This document shows positions 36,701 through 47,259 of a DNA stretch of 64,000 bases, piece by piece. The stretch comes from Diploscapter coronatus (lineage: Eukaryota > Nematoda > Chromadorea > Rhabditida > Rhabditidae). The first letter of the stretch is position 1, and the number at the start of each line of letters is the position of its first letter. The stretch covers positions 85,149,201-85,213,200 of the forward strand of contig OZ038422.1 of the NCBI GenBank assembly GCA_964036155.1, written 5' to 3'. Both the position numbers and the translations under genes were made by a program. A model generated the notes under the pieces. It ran no database searches, was not told where the DNA came from, and worked only from the letters and a program-made list of their open reading frames with translations.

Positions 36701-39174
36701 TACACATGGAAATGCAAAGGAACTGTAGAAATGTGCTAACTCCGAATGACCTGCTGTCTGTTGGTGATGGAAAAGCATCGATTCATAGTAAATGACTGAC
36801 TAATAGAAGGAAGACTACCCCAGAGTCAATCAATGAGTCATTTTGAATGAGCGAGTGATTTCAAATGAGCGTTGTCTTGCTCTGTCTTCAGTTTCGATTG
36901 CAATTTCACTTCCACTTGCACAATTCCACATTCATTCAGTCAGTGTTTACATAAAAAGACGATAGGTGAAGCAGACAGAGGAATGAAGGAGAGGGAAAAG
37001 CCGCGGTGTCCCCTGCATCTACACCAAATGATAGTCTTTCAGTATCAAGTCAAGTCATAAAAATGCTCTTCTCAGTCATTTACTAAACTGCCCTGGTCGA
37101 TATTATTAATTGCAGTCTTTGTTCGTGAAAAGAACACTGCAAAAGAGCTTGTTTGGAGTCCAGAAAATGATCAGAAAGGAGAGCAAATGACCTGTTCGCG
37201 CGTGTACAAAAGACGAAAAGCAATGTTTTATATTTCCGCCTTTTGTTGCGAAATGCCTCGAACTTTCTACAGAAAATGTTGACTTTAACCGACAAGTCAA
37301 AAAGCCCACGTCACTTTGATGACTCGTTATCAAATCATTGCTTTGTCAATGAATCGTAATGGTGGTGTATTGACGGCAACCGCTATTTAACGGCACGATT
37401 TTATAGTATGAGAAAAGAAGGGATTATTTCAAATAGCTATTGAAAATCGTGCCCGATTTGAATAAAAACTGCCGTATTTGACTGACCTCCCCAAAGGACT
37501 GCGGCCTCTCGTCACTGTTGTGGGCAGCGGCACGGACACAGACGCGTCCTGTCTGGCGAGCTGATTGCGCTGCTCTTCCCTGTCGACTCGCAGTGCAGCT
37601 CCGCACTCGTCTACCATCGTCGTCTTTGCCTTCACATCCTGAAAAACCAATCAATTCATTGTGTCTTCAATCAATCACACATGCTTTGACCTGCCCGAGG
37701 TATCACTTTTTTTGAAAAACTGAATAAAACTTTCCATTCAATCATTATTTTCTGTCGTTTTTTCGCAAAATTATTCGAAAAACTCTATGATTTCATCAAA
37801 GCAGATTTTTGTTTTATTTACTATAACTTAAGAAAAACTTCGAAAAAAAATCTATTTTTGGTCAATTTTAAGAGGTCTCCGCCGGACAGAGCAAAGCAGT
37901 GTCAACAAATGCATTTCTCACTCGTAAGTTGGGCCTCCTGTACTGAGAGTCAGTCTTGGTTGGCGGCGATGGTTCGGCAGGCGCCAGGCTGTTCGCGTGC
38001 GTTAGAATCGCGTCCGAGGGAATTGTCTGCAAATCGGTAACATCAGTACGAAGAGGAATATTTTGACGAATACGACTTTACGGCGAAAAGACACACTCCT
38101 CACTTCCTTCATTCAGTTGTTGACGAACAACTAAGCAGCACGTTGGAAGGTGTTAGAATGATAAAGAATTCTTGTGGAGAGAAAACATTATCATATCAGT
38201 AAAGGCGCATCAGAAAACGAAAAGCCGACAAATTTGGCAAAGAACAGATCAAAAAGAGGAGCTAAGAGCGTCATTGTCAAAATTGAAAATCGATGAAAAG
38301 TCGGATTAAAAATGAATGAGAGAGGTTTCTATCAGAAAGAGAGCAGAAAGGAAGAAGCAGTCATACGAAGATGGCAAAGTTATGCGCGCACATGGAGAAG
38401 AAAAAGAGAAGAAGCTGAAATGCAGACAACCAATTGAGCAGAAATTTTGTAAATTCACACATCGTTTTTGCGCTGACGCTGACGGACGAAAAGAAAGGAG
38501 AAATTGTAATTTTGTGAGAAACTCTCACACAGACACCACAGATATGTAAAGGCAGCAATTATGTTGAAATCAGAAAAAGAAGAAGAAGAAGCGCAAGACA
38601 AAATGTTGAAGCGAAAATGTGTTCTGTGGAGGGAGAAGAATGAATGAACTAGAAGTAGTGGTTTATAGCGACTGCAACACACAGTTGAACGGATGGATTG
38701 GATGATATCACTCGCAGATCGAGTGAAGAGGAGAGAGGAATTACGCTTCAGAATTTTATATAAATCTGAAAATCGGCTCAAATCGTGGGAGGAGCAGGTA
38801 GAAGAGAGGAATGAAGTGGTGGAATGAGAAAAAAAGAACTTCAACTGTCCCCTCTGATTTGATACTTTCGGCCTAATTACCTCACACACACACACACGCA
38901 CACCCACAATTCATAATGCACAATACAGATATGTCAAGAGAAGCAGATCAGAAGGTATTTTTTTTTTTATAATTTCAACGAAAAATCGCGAAGATCGGCT
39001 AGAATAACCTAACCAGAAAGGAGAGTCTGTGTTGTATCGGTTTGTTAGTGAAGACCTGCAACCCAGCAAAAGAGGATTTGTTAAATGAAAATGGAAGTTG
39101 AAAACAGGGGGAAACAAGATGGAATTTGGCATATGACTGCGCATGACTACCTGATTGACAGTGCGATTGGACAT
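15749..39174 (-). CDS. tir-1: TIR-1/SARM1: ARM-SAM-SAM-TIR NAD hydrolase
   Basis: SARM1/TIR-1 cleaves NAD+ through its TIR domain; ARM repeats hold it inactive and tandem SAM domains drive oligomers. It acts in axon degeneration and p38 innate-immune signalling. Exons: 39151-39174, 37922-38026, 37487-37638, 35322-36149, 32161-32320, 31687-31836, 30240-30338, 29728-29793, 28936-29061, 28722-28877, 28490-28643, 28370-28440, 28198-28319, 27855-28008, 27711-27803, 27519-27652, 26802-26913, 17892-18059, 17192-17344, 16925-17132, 16744-16877, 16535-16690, 16073-16300, 15885-16023, 15749-15813; phases agree throughout (about 1318 residues). ARM exons run from 28877 to 17892 (for example [19 protein letters not shown]). 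SAM1 is YWVRK plus [23 protein letters not shown]2 is around [53 protein letters not shown] and the catalytic-Glu motif EDWIHKE are intact. The N-terminal exons are assigned by splice phase only; 29728-29793 is the weakest. Confidence 0.9.
16345..16500. mobile_element. tRNA-like inverted element (degenerate SINE) in a tir-1 intron
   Basis: On the minus strand, 16410-16485 carries an A-box-like TAGTGGTAGAGC, a B box GGTTCAAATCC inside a TCAGG/CCTGA stem, and an anticodon-like hairpin, so it resembles a tRNA. The acceptor stem does not pair and base 33 is not T, so it is not a functional tRNA gene. On the plus strand, 16348-16395 carries a related but weaker copy (TCTAGCGGCACACCTCGG and GGTTCGCTGCGAG). 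The two halves face each other and make a foldback. It lies between TIR exons 16073-16300 and 16535-16690. Confidence 0.45.
22099..22848 (-). CDS. tir-1: Candidate alternative first exon of tir-1 (short isoform), Ser/Pro-rich
   Basis: A 250-codon frame opens with ATG at 22848 and runs without a stop to a GTGAGT donor at 22098, ending ..LTQKKM| in phase 0. The next downstream tir-1 exon (18059) begins in phase 0 with [11 protein letters not shown]. It lies on the same strand inside the ARM/SAM intron. The sequence is rich in Ser, Pro and Ala, has PT/PS motifs and a basic end (RRSKTRRFF), and shows no known domain. If used as a first exon, the product would keep only the last ARM segment plus both SAM domains and TIR. 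A second in-frame Met ([10 protein letters not shown]) follows about 43 residues in. It could instead be a nested independent gene. Confidence 0.5.
24984..25098. mobile_element. MITE-like inverted-repeat element, family A, copy 2
   Basis: CTTCTCAAAGCTCAACCCGC at 24984 is inverted as GCGGGTCGAATTTTGAGAGG ending at 25098, with inner AATAGTGTAC and ATGATAG. Same ends as the copies at 570-740 and 43389-43512. Lies in the 8.7-kb tir-1 intron. Confidence 0.75.
25738..26007 (-). CDS. Candidate small cysteine-containing frame, unrecognised
   Basis: A 90-codon frame from ATG at 26007 contains six cysteines and no low-complexity bias (for example [36 protein letters not shown]). Unlike the simple-sequence frames around it, its composition looks protein-like. 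No signal peptide, splice partner or known motif was identified. It sits on the same strand as tir-1 inside the ARM/SAM intron. It could be a nested gene, an exon of a transposon relic, or chance. Confidence 0.25.
30899..31045 (-). CDS. tir-1: Candidate alternative first exon of tir-1 (poly-Gln, acidic)
   Basis: ATG at 31045 reads [12 protein letters not shown], seven Gln, EEEGNASAV and ..SEDELQEQ|, ending at a CAG|GTAGTC donor in phase 0. The downstream tir-1 exons at 30240-30338 and 28936-29061 both start in phase 0, so joining is in frame. The bases before the ATG are purine-rich (GCAGAGGCAGAGGAG), a poor 3' splice site, which favours an internal promoter and start over an internal exon. 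As an internal exon it would add 49 residues to the long form. Confidence 0.5.
32825..33009 (-). CDS. tir-1: Candidate alternative exon of tir-1, mutually exclusive with 35322-36149
   Basis: After TTTCACAG the frame reads [18 protein letters not shown] and continues to [20 protein letters not shown], ending CGAGA|GTTAG in phase 2. The next exon (32320) takes phase 2, giving [11 protein letters not shown]. Exon 35322-36149 also ends in phase 2 (CG|), so both join 32320 in frame, but they cannot be joined to each other because this exon begins in phase 0. This implies two N-terminal isoform classes converging at 32320. Its own upstream exon was not identified. Confidence 0.5.
37373..37474. repeat. 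Inverted-repeat element in a tir-1 intron
   Basis: GACGGCAACCGC, ACGGCACGATTTTATAG on the left side pairs with TATTGAAAATCGTGCCC and AAAAACTGCCG on the right. A related block (GGCACGATTTTCAATATAAA) occurs near 44161 in an mlc-4 intron, so the family may be dispersed. Confidence 0.45.
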
Positions 39175-41426
39175 TTGCCTGTTGAATGTTGACAACCTGC
39201 ATTCGGATAACTTGGAATTTACCTTTCATCCCCTGTCTTTCTGTTTGTTGACAGTCACAGCAGTCAGAGTCCGATCTGCCTTGCAAATGAGATGCGCAGT
39301 GCCACATATCTCTTCTTCTCCGCGAGTTGTGTCCTGCATTTCTGCAGCCAAACCCAACTCCTGTTTGATTTGATTCAACCCACTCATTCAGTGCAGTCAG
39401 TCAGTGCCCCTCTCTTTCCTTTCACCTACAGTTTATGATCTCTTAATGCGCGCGTATTTCCGTAAATCTGTCAACGGCTCTGCGGGCGTTTGACGTAAAA
39501 TCGAAAGTGTACCGCGCGCGTTTCTTTGTGAAATTTTTCGGAAAGATCAGATATTCGAGAAGAAGATTAATGAAGAAGGCTACATTACAAATTATGTTCT
39601 ATCACATACTTTCCATTGCTGTGCAACCACGCTGAAGATTATCTTTTGAAAGTGAGATGTCTAAATCGAGAATGTGAATAATACTTATCCCTGAATAACA
39701 AGAGCGCCTGCCTTTGGGATTAAGAATCTAAATCTTGAGGTTTATAGATAAACTCGAATAATTCGATATAATGGTAGAGAAGAAGGGAATGGACGTAGAC
39801 AGAGGGACGAAAGTTGACTTGGAAATGCATCAGAAGCAATCAAAGCACAGCTGATCCGGAAAGTCCATGCACAGGCAGAGGAAATAGATAATCGTGGAAG
39901 AAGAAAGTATGCAATTTCCGAAAGTATACTCGCCAAAAGGCAGACGGCTCATGCAAAATTTAAATTGTGATAAAATTCCGGTGAACCTGGAAGGAGGATA
40001 TAAAAATGGCAAACGGCTTTGGAAAGGAGGAGGAAGAGAGAGAGAGAGAAAGAGAAAAAGAATAGATCAATGGGCTAAAGGGTAGCAGGGAAGACGGGAA
40101 GAAGGGAAGGAGCTACGTTCGAAAGGGAGAGGGCAAAAGAGTGCAGAGATGCAAAGAAAAGTCCTAAAGCAACGATAATTCAGGAAGAAAACATATAGGC
40201 GGATGAAGGAGGGCCGGAAGGGAAGATTAGAAGATGGAATACAAAATAACTAACTGCACGACACTCGAACATGGCACACTGCTGCATACGGAACTGGGCA
40301 AGATGAAGGAGACTTCATCCTGAACTGGTCTGGAATAATTAAAAAATTGCAGAGGAGGGAAGGAATTGTGTGTTGAATCGCCCGATATCTGCACGTGTTT
40401 TCTCTTCTTTTCGTGTTCTCGTTTTTCTTCGTCTATTTCTGCAGAGCTCTTCATATTTGGCAGGCAGTCTCCTGTCTTTGCCAGGAATATTCGGTTTGCT
40501 GTGTGAGAAGCAGTGTGTCTATGTCTATGTCTCTGTCTGTCTGCCCGTATGTAGCTGTGACCTGATTCTCTTCTCTGCTTCGAAGGAAAAGCTGACTGCC
40601 AGAAGACAGAGACAGAATCGATGGGATGAAGGCAGAGACAGAGGCAGAAGCTGTGGAAATGGGAAAGGAGGAGAGGCAGCCTTGCCTTCCTTCGTCTTCA
40701 CATTCGCACTCAAGAGAAGTGGAGATAAAAGAAAAAAAACGTTAAAGAGCAAAATAGAAAGTTGTTAGTTGCTATATTTCCCATTTGAACGAGAGCAGCA
40801 ACGCTAACAGGCAGAAGGCTGAAAGCCGACAATTGCTAATGGAAATTGAAACGAGAAGAGACAAAGGCCGAGTCTTCACTCTCACACAACATATCCTGGA
40901 GAGGAAGACAACGCCATAAGTTTGCACAGAGGAAAAGTGAAGATGAGCTAACAATTCATCTAACTTTGTGTAAGTTATATGTTGCTATTTTCGAGTCATT
41001 GCACTTCTTGTGAGAGGAATTGAAAAGACTGCTGCTGCTGTCAAATGAATCATGTCTTTGCCTTACAGTTACACAATCGGAATGCACAGCGCATCGATAT
41101 TGTCTGCATTCGATTTTCCTGCAGCGCAAAGAAAAGAGAAAATCATTTTCTGAGCAATTGAAAACTTATCAAGTTGTGATTCCTTCACAATTCGCATGTC
41201 TTATAAGTCATCTAATAAAGAACTGGGGAAAACCATGGAAACCACAGCTTTCCCCGGGAGGAATAAACTAGGAGGGATGTGAGATTTTGCAGTACGCATT
41301 AGCTATGCCCTCTCTCTCTCTCGTTCTGTTCATTCAGATAGATTGATAATTTGTTTCACTAGGCACTAGAGGTCTGTACAGACTAACCTTGGATTATTCC
41401 ACTCGGAAGGGGGGCGAGGAGGAGGC
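39175..41426. other. Spacer between divergent tir-1 and the ELMO-domain gene
   Basis: About 2.25 kb upstream of both genes (tir-1 minus, ELMO plus), so promoters for both are expected here. It holds GA-rich tracts (40030-40070), CT runs (41311-41321) and TGTCTCTGTCTG repeats near 40515-40545. Frames in this stretch are simple-sequence and start mostly at non-ATG codons. No coding exon is supported. Confidence 0.45.
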
Positions 41427-43101
41427 ATGTCGACAGAGAAGAGGGTTGGAGAGGAAGACGAGGAGCAGCTGAAGGAAGAGCAGGACAAAGCCATCAGGGA
41501 ATGGACTGAAGTAAGTGAGTTGTAGCAGTACGTTTATCCAAGAGTGCATTGCTGAATCGAGTACTGTAGATTGAGTTGCGCATCGAGAATGGGTCGATGA
41601 CACTGGCAAAGGACAGACATAAGGACGGAGAGGAAGCGAGTTGGCTATGCTCTGACGATGCGGACATCGACACGATTGCCTGTGACCTGTTCGGGGGAGA
41701 GGAGGAATATGCCAAATTCAAGGTTCTCTTCCTCACTGCATACACCAATAAATCAGTAAATCTCCCGATCATTCTTCAGACCTCGCTCTGCAAATCGTCT
41801 GAAGACTCCTACTCGAGTGCCTTCTCAATGGAACGTCTGTTGCATCGGTGTGTGTGTCGGCCTCTGCCTCCCCCTTTGGAGTCGAGTCTTCGCAAGGAGA
41901 AGGCCACCATCGTTGCTCTCTGCCAATGTAATTCACCGGCAATTCGTAAATGTGGTGATTGTATGGTGAGGACGTGCGCGCGCGCTATAGTTAGGGGTAG
42001 GAGAGGGAAGGAAAATAGGTAGGGTGAAATAGTGTGCGGAAAAGATCGCTCACGACATTTACGAGTTGCCTAATTCCTCCCTGTTCTTGTCAAATCTATC
42101 AAATCATCCCCTCTCTCTCTGCAGTGCCATATTCGAATTCCAACCCAACCCATTGGTCTCTGCTGTACGGCTTCTACCGCAACACGGCAGTGCATGCACT
42201 GGACTCGGCCGCTCTCGCAAATGAATGTCCAAGGAAAGGCTCGCACTGGAGCATTGTGGGATTCCAAGGTAAATGGCGGTTTTGATGAACTGTACTGAGA
42301 ATCGAGAGGAATTCTGAATTCTGCTGCTTTTCAGGCTCGGATCCAGCAACAGACCTGCGAGCCTGTGGCATATTTGCTCTAGTTCAACTGCACTCATTGT
42401 CTGCCACTTTGGACGAGAAGATTTACAAGAACTGCGTCCAGATATCAAGAAATGAGCCTAATGTAATAACAAACAGGGGGTGATTTGTAAAAGATGTAAT
42501 GGCGAAACGCAGTAGAAATTGATGGCAACTTGGATTAGTAGCACGCACTCATGAGGGAAAGAGTATAGGATAAAAGTAGGGTAGGGTAGGGTGGGTCTGG
42601 TAGGACTTCTTTTCCCATATTATTTCTTCTAGTGACTGCACAACTAAATGCTACCTTTCCAAGTTTCCATCAAGTTCTATCGTATTTCGCCATTATGTCA
42701 ATACAGGTTGCCCAAACAGAGATTGCGGAAGAAAGAACATTTAGGATTTTCCTCTAGCTGTTGTCGGTGTGAATATAAGTTCGCTAATTTTGAAGCAGCT
42801 GACAGATGGCAGGTTTGATGAGTAAGTCCTATGAAATTCAAGAAATGAGGGGGAATAATTAAGACTAGCGATGAGTAATCATGGATTTCTACGGACTGTG
42901 CAGGTAGTGTACCGAGGCGCGTTTGTCTATTTTTGCAAGGAATGGAACAAGAAGTCACTAACTGTGGTGAACTGTCAGTCCTTCTTGAGCGGTAGGCTGT
43001 CTTTCCTCTTCTTCCGATTGAATCATCACATTCTTCTCCTTGCAGAGGTCGACACGCTCCTGAAACAAAAACCAAGTGCGTTCCTGAAAAATCCAACATA
43101 A
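41427..43101 (+). CDS. ELMO-domain-containing protein (ELMOD family)
   Basis: ELMOD proteins are GTPase-activating proteins for Arf/Arl small GTPases. Exons: 41427-41510, 41570-41722, 41780-41927, 42125-42268, 42335-42462, 42745-42821, 42864-42991, 43046-43101; phases match and the CDS is 918 bases (305 residues). The ATG at 41427 opens an acidic N-terminus (GEEDEEQLKEEQDKAI). The ELMO core is clear: HWSLLYGFYRNTAVHAL, ECPRKGSHWSIVGFQG, SDPATDLRACGIFALVQL, FPLAVVGVNISSLILKQL, NHGFLRTVQVVYRGAFVYF, and a C-terminal VDTLLKQKPSAFLK. The Arg in ATDLRACG corresponds to the catalytic Arg of the family's GAP motif. The PRKGSHW form is closest to ELMOD3-type as I recall it, but the subfamily is not certain. 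Introns of 42-59 bases are typical of the window; the 42822-42863 intron uses TTAAG. A polyadenylation signal follows at 43134. Confidence 0.88.
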
Positions 43102-43133
43102 ATACCAGCTTGACACGAAACAAGACTGTGCAG

Positions 43134-43139
43134 AATAAA
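43134..43139 (+). terminator. Polyadenylation signal of the ELMO-domain gene
   Basis: AATAAA 33 bases after the TAA stop at 43099-43101, at a position usual for short nematode 3' UTRs. The family A MITE that follows (43389-43512) separates it from the convergent mlc-4 3' end. Confidence 0.55.
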
Positions 43140-43388
43140 AAGTGCAATTCTCAAATACAAATCTGGATTTATTTATTCGTAGGTAAAACATTGTCTGAAA
43201 CTTTTCCGACAATAAAGCATAATTCATATTTGCAGTGAACGATCCTTTTCGGAATGATAAAAAGGATGAAAGAAAGATATAGGTAAATGATGAATGTTTG
43301 AATGAAAGATAATAAGGCAACATCAGCTAGGAAAAGGAATAAATATGCAGTACAGGAAGTGAGGGAAGAAAATGAAGAGGAAAAGCAG

Positions 43389-43512
43389 ACTTCTCAAAAC
43401 GCGCGATCCGCAGAAAAATAGTGCACTTTTCCGAGAGAGAGAAAGAAGATATGATCTTTTCTCTCTCAATATGACACACTATTATTTTTGCGGGTCGAGT
43501 TTTGAGAAGTCC
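43389..43512. mobile_element. MITE-like inverted-repeat element, family A, copy 3
   Basis: ACTTCTCAAAACGCGCGATC at 43389 is inverted by GGGTCGAGTTTTGAGAAGT ending at 43511. The inner blocks AATAGTGCAC and ACACTATT also pair. Sits between the convergent ELMO-domain gene and mlc-4. The rest of the spacer 43140-43921 shows no gene. Confidence 0.75.
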
Positions 43513-43921
43513 GGGAGGAAGAAAGATATGAACACTTTGTGAAGCACGGGAATCATGTTTTTGCAGTGAAGATGTTGAATGGATGAAAGAAAGTGAAAAG
43601 TGCTATCACCAATCCCGTTTATATTTTCACCGGATAGCAAATCTGCTCCAAAATTAAAACGGAAATCAATAAACAGTGAATGGGCACTTGGCTTTTTCCA
43701 TTTCGCCCCACCCACGTGTGTTTCCTGTTACTATTTATTGCTTGTTTTCGATTTTAGCTTTGGAACAGATTTCCCAATACGGTGAAAATAGAAACGGGAA
43801 TTGGTGATAAGAGTTGGCAATCAAATACACATAAGTAAGTGTTGAATTGAAGATTACTTTGGGGGATAAAAAGAAGCGAGTCAAACCGTCAACCAGCCAT
43901 GCAGCCGAGTGACTGCTCTGC

Positions 43922-46090
43922 TCACTGCTCGTCCTTGTCCTTAGTGCCGTGTTTGAGCATTCGCGTGAACTCGACGTAGTCGAATTGGCCGCTCTTGATG
44001 GGCGCGTCGCGGAACAGTTCATCCACCTGCAAAACATATTCAACTTGCTCAATAGAACTGTAAGTTCTTAGACACGCACGTGTCTAAACATTTACAGCTC
44101 CAGCTCCAGTGACAATTTATAAAACTTGACATGACAACCGTGATATATTTTCTACATGACGGCACGATTTTCAATATAAACGGGAATATGCCCCTCTTCG
44201 AATTCCTTGAAAGTTGTGCAATCATATGGAACAAAATATCGCGTGCTGTGAAATATTTATAAGTTGCCATTCATTTGCATAATATATTATTGGACTGGCA
44301 CTAAATGAACGTATGAAGACACGAACGGCATGATATTCTATAGAAAGAAATGGTGTGAGTTAAACGACATAATGCCGTCCGTGCAGTCATATCGCTGTAT
44401 CCCATGTAATTAAATCTGTGTTATTGTCATTATTATTCATTATTTGTGTCATTGTCATTGTCAGCCTGCATTTTGCATTCTCACCTGTTCGTGAGTGTAT
44501 CGATCACCCATGGAAACGAGCAGCTCCCTGAGTCGTTCCTCGTTCAGTTTGCCCGAATTGTCCTCGTCAAAGCACTGGAACGCGTTGCGAATCACCTCTT
44601 CGGGGTCCGTTCCTAAAATAATTCATTCGATTCAGACTTGAAAAATTTCGAATCGCATGAAACGAGATAATGCGTCTTAGGGAAGACAGAAAGAAGACGG
44701 GTCGTTTTCTTTCTCGATAAGAACACCATTATCTCGTTTTATGCGGTCAATCGCGGTTCGAAATTTCCCAAGTTTGGATTAAATGCAGAAAAGAAATGAG
44801 CAAAGTCTCTGCTTCTTTCTACTATGATGTGCTCTCGATTTGACCTATCGTATTTTCTGTCGAATGTTCTGCAGATTGCAGGATTCATATCTAAAGAGAA
44901 TTTGCATAAAACAAATTCGATAGATAAACTCTTCAAGATCACTTTTTATTTTAAAGTAAAATTCCGACGTTGTAAATTTTCAAATCCATAGTATTTAGAT
45001 GCCCGCATTAACTAAATAATGTGCCTTTTCGAGAAACAGACAGAAGACCTGTTAATTTTCTTTTTCGATCTCGGTAAAACGACACACTATCTTGTTCATG
45101 AGGAGACGGCGCCCGTGAATTTGGAAATTGGTACATCAGAAAGAATTGAAATGTGCTGTTAACCTGTCAACTTCTCTCCGAAGAGTGTAAGGAACATGGT
45201 GAAATTGATGGGGCCGGGAGCCTCGTTGATCATCGCCTCGAGGAACTGCTCGTTCACTTCCTTGCCTCAAAACACACCAATTCAGGGGGTGAGAAAATTT
45301 AGTTTTGAATTTCTTCATATCTACGTCTGATTATGAAATGAATTCGAATGGACTAACCAAGCGAGGCGAACATGTCCTGAAGATCTGCCGAGTCGATGAA
45401 ACCGTCCCGATTCTGGTCGATCATGTTGAACGCCTCCTGCAGAATTATAGATTGTTGCAATATTCAAATATTTCTTTTTTTTTACTTTTCTCTATGCTAT
45501 TCTAAGAAATGTGGATGAATAATACAATTAGCCAGAATATGATTTGTTTGCGTGTCGGACGTTCTGTAAAACAAGTATCGAGTTCTGTAAAAAAAGAGCG
45601 GCGCTAACAAAATTGTACGTGTTACAAAACGCCTCCTCACTTCCATTCTTTGGACTCATGATAGTTACCATCCTCTTTTCTGAGAAATAATATTGAGAAA
45701 AGAAAAAATAAGTTGGTAACTACAAGGGGCCCATTCTTTGTTACATAACTCGGCACCCGTTTTACAGAATGCCCGACAACGCCCATTCATTTTCTTCGAG
45801 CTATTTTTTGTCAGAAGTTTCCTACCCCGATTTGGAAAATGTTCGAACCGCGGTCAATCGCATGAAAAGGGAGACTATATCTTATTGATAGACGGAAAGA
45901 AGGTATGATCTTTTTCGTCTCTCGATTAGGCACGCTGTCTCGTTTCATGCGGCTAACCGCGCGATTCAAAATTCCTCAAGTCTGTTCCCACCTTGAATTC
46001 CTGGATCTGTGCCTGATCGAACATGGCGAACACATTGGATGTGGCTCGTTGGGGCCGCTGACGGCGATTCACAGTCTTGCGCGAGGCCAT
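43922..46090 (-). CDS. mlc-4: Non-muscle myosin II regulatory light chain
   Basis: The EF-hand light chain that binds the myosin II neck; phosphorylation activates cytokinesis and cell-shape contraction. Exons: 45992-46090, 45358-45436, 45164-45265, 44485-44612, 43922-44026; 513 bases, 170 residues, the normal length. The N-terminus [20 protein letters not shown] contains the kinase site RATSNVF with the paired Thr-Ser. EF-hand 1 is [13 protein letters not shown] with intact ligands. Then ..[20 protein letters not shown], and the degenerate hand [36 protein letters not shown], and an ending [19 protein letters not shown]. This is the invertebrate non-muscle/smooth type (sqh/MLC-4), not the body-wall muscle type. 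Introns 1 and 3 are enlarged by MITEs (45554-45776, 45831-45980 and 44636-44776); the exons are undisturbed. Confidence 0.93.
44636..44776. mobile_element. MITE-like inverted-repeat element, family D, copy 1 (mlc-4 intron)
   Basis: Left arm AATTTCGAATCGCATGAAAC and GAGATAATG; right arm CATTATCTCGTTTTATGCGG then CGCGGTTCGAAATT, inverted. The copy at 45831-45980 in another intron of the same gene has matching ends (CGCATGAAA, GAATCGCGCGG). Confidence 0.7.
45554..45776. mobile_element. MITE-like inverted-repeat element (mlc-4 intron 1)
   Basis: GTCGGACGTTCTGTAAAACA at 45554 is inverted as CCCGTTTTACAGAATGCCCG..AC ending about 45776. The middle contains a second inverted block (GTTACCATC/ GTTGGTAAC). 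Non-coding. Confidence 0.65.
45831..45980. mobile_element. MITE-like inverted-repeat element, family D, copy 2 (mlc-4 intron 1)
   Basis: Left arm GAACCGCGGTCAATCGCATG; right arm TTTCATGCGGCTAACCGCGC then GATTCAAAATTCC, inverted. It abuts the donor side of intron 1 (exon 45992-46090 ends about 12 bases away). Same family as 44636-44776. Confidence 0.7.
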
Positions 46091-47259
46091 TTCTGCTGCT
46101 GCTGCTGTTGCTTTTGGCTGTCTGACGTAGGCCTGCAAATCGAATATTAGGCAGAAATGGAATGAACGACGCTATCGCAAGGACAAACGAGAAGATTACA
46201 TCGAGGGATCGAGTGAGATATTCGAACGGAGGAAATCGATAATTTATCAGACGAAGCGAGAAATTTTGGAAGAAACATTTCGAGAAAAATTTATAAATCA
46301 TGAAAGGCTAAAGCTACTTCGAATTCTATTGAAAGTGGGGGATGATTCATCTGCTGGCTGCTGAGCGGAAACAATAAGGAGGAAGAGGAATGTTGAAGGG
46401 AAACGCAGGAAAAGGGAAGTGAAAATAAATCGATAAAACGGTGAAGCTGAATATATCGATCGAGTGAAAGGGAGTGCATCCGAATGCATCCGGAAAGTGA
46501 GTGAAGTCGAAAAAGATGACCGACCGGTATTTGCGTGGAGTGAATGTGTGTCTGTGTCTGTATGACATGGACAAGAGAGGAGAGAGAGGAGGTGATGCGT
46601 CACGATTAGAAGAGGGGAAAAGATAGAGAAAGGAGAGAAGAAAGGGGATTGGAATGGAATCGATTTAGAGGGAGGGAGAGAAAGGGACGAAGAAGACAAA
46701 CAACAGTGCGAGTCCGACAAGACGGAGAGGGAGAAGTCCTTGAAAGGGAAGGTTGACTGTCTGACTGCGCGGATGGGGAAAGGGAAGAAAGACAAAGAGA
46801 CAGTGACACACAAGAAATAGCCCGCCAAAGATAGAGCAATTCAAACTGAACAGAGAAATTGCGAAATCTCGCGAATGCAGAAGCCGAGAAGTCAATCGCT
46901 CAGACGAGATTGATCAAATCCACCCAAAAGCTCAAATTCGACGGCACTGCAATATGCGACTGATGTCCAAAATACAGTACCGAGTGCAGAAAAATGAAGA
47001 ATAAAAAATCTTTCTTTCGCTAACACTATTTCGTTTCGCATCGATAGTGGGCGGGATTTTCGCTCGTTCAATTTTAAGAGCAACTGTTCAGGAAGCTGCC
47101 CCATCGCTAACTATTGGCAATGGTTCATTTTTCTCCGAACTCGCTCGATTCTCTCGTCGCATGTTTCTCCCGCTGTGTGCACCTCCAACGCGGTTTTGTG
47201 AATCGCTTTCCGTCAAAAACATAACGTTAGCCGTATAATCCAGTGGAAAACAAAAAAAA
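46091..47259. other. mlc-4 upstream region, no gene recognised
   Basis: Spacer upstream of mlc-4. 46380-46820 is strongly purine-rich on the plus strand, which creates long Ser/Phe/Leu-rich frames on the minus strand without real coding signals. It presumably carries the mlc-4 promoter and 5' UTR. Confidence 0.5.

Noticed and set aside
46298..46895. Long minus-strand frames upstream of mlc-4
   Set aside because: Same cause: a strongly purine-biased stretch. Frames are simple sequence (SLSLPPS, FFPFPI) and lack coding features.
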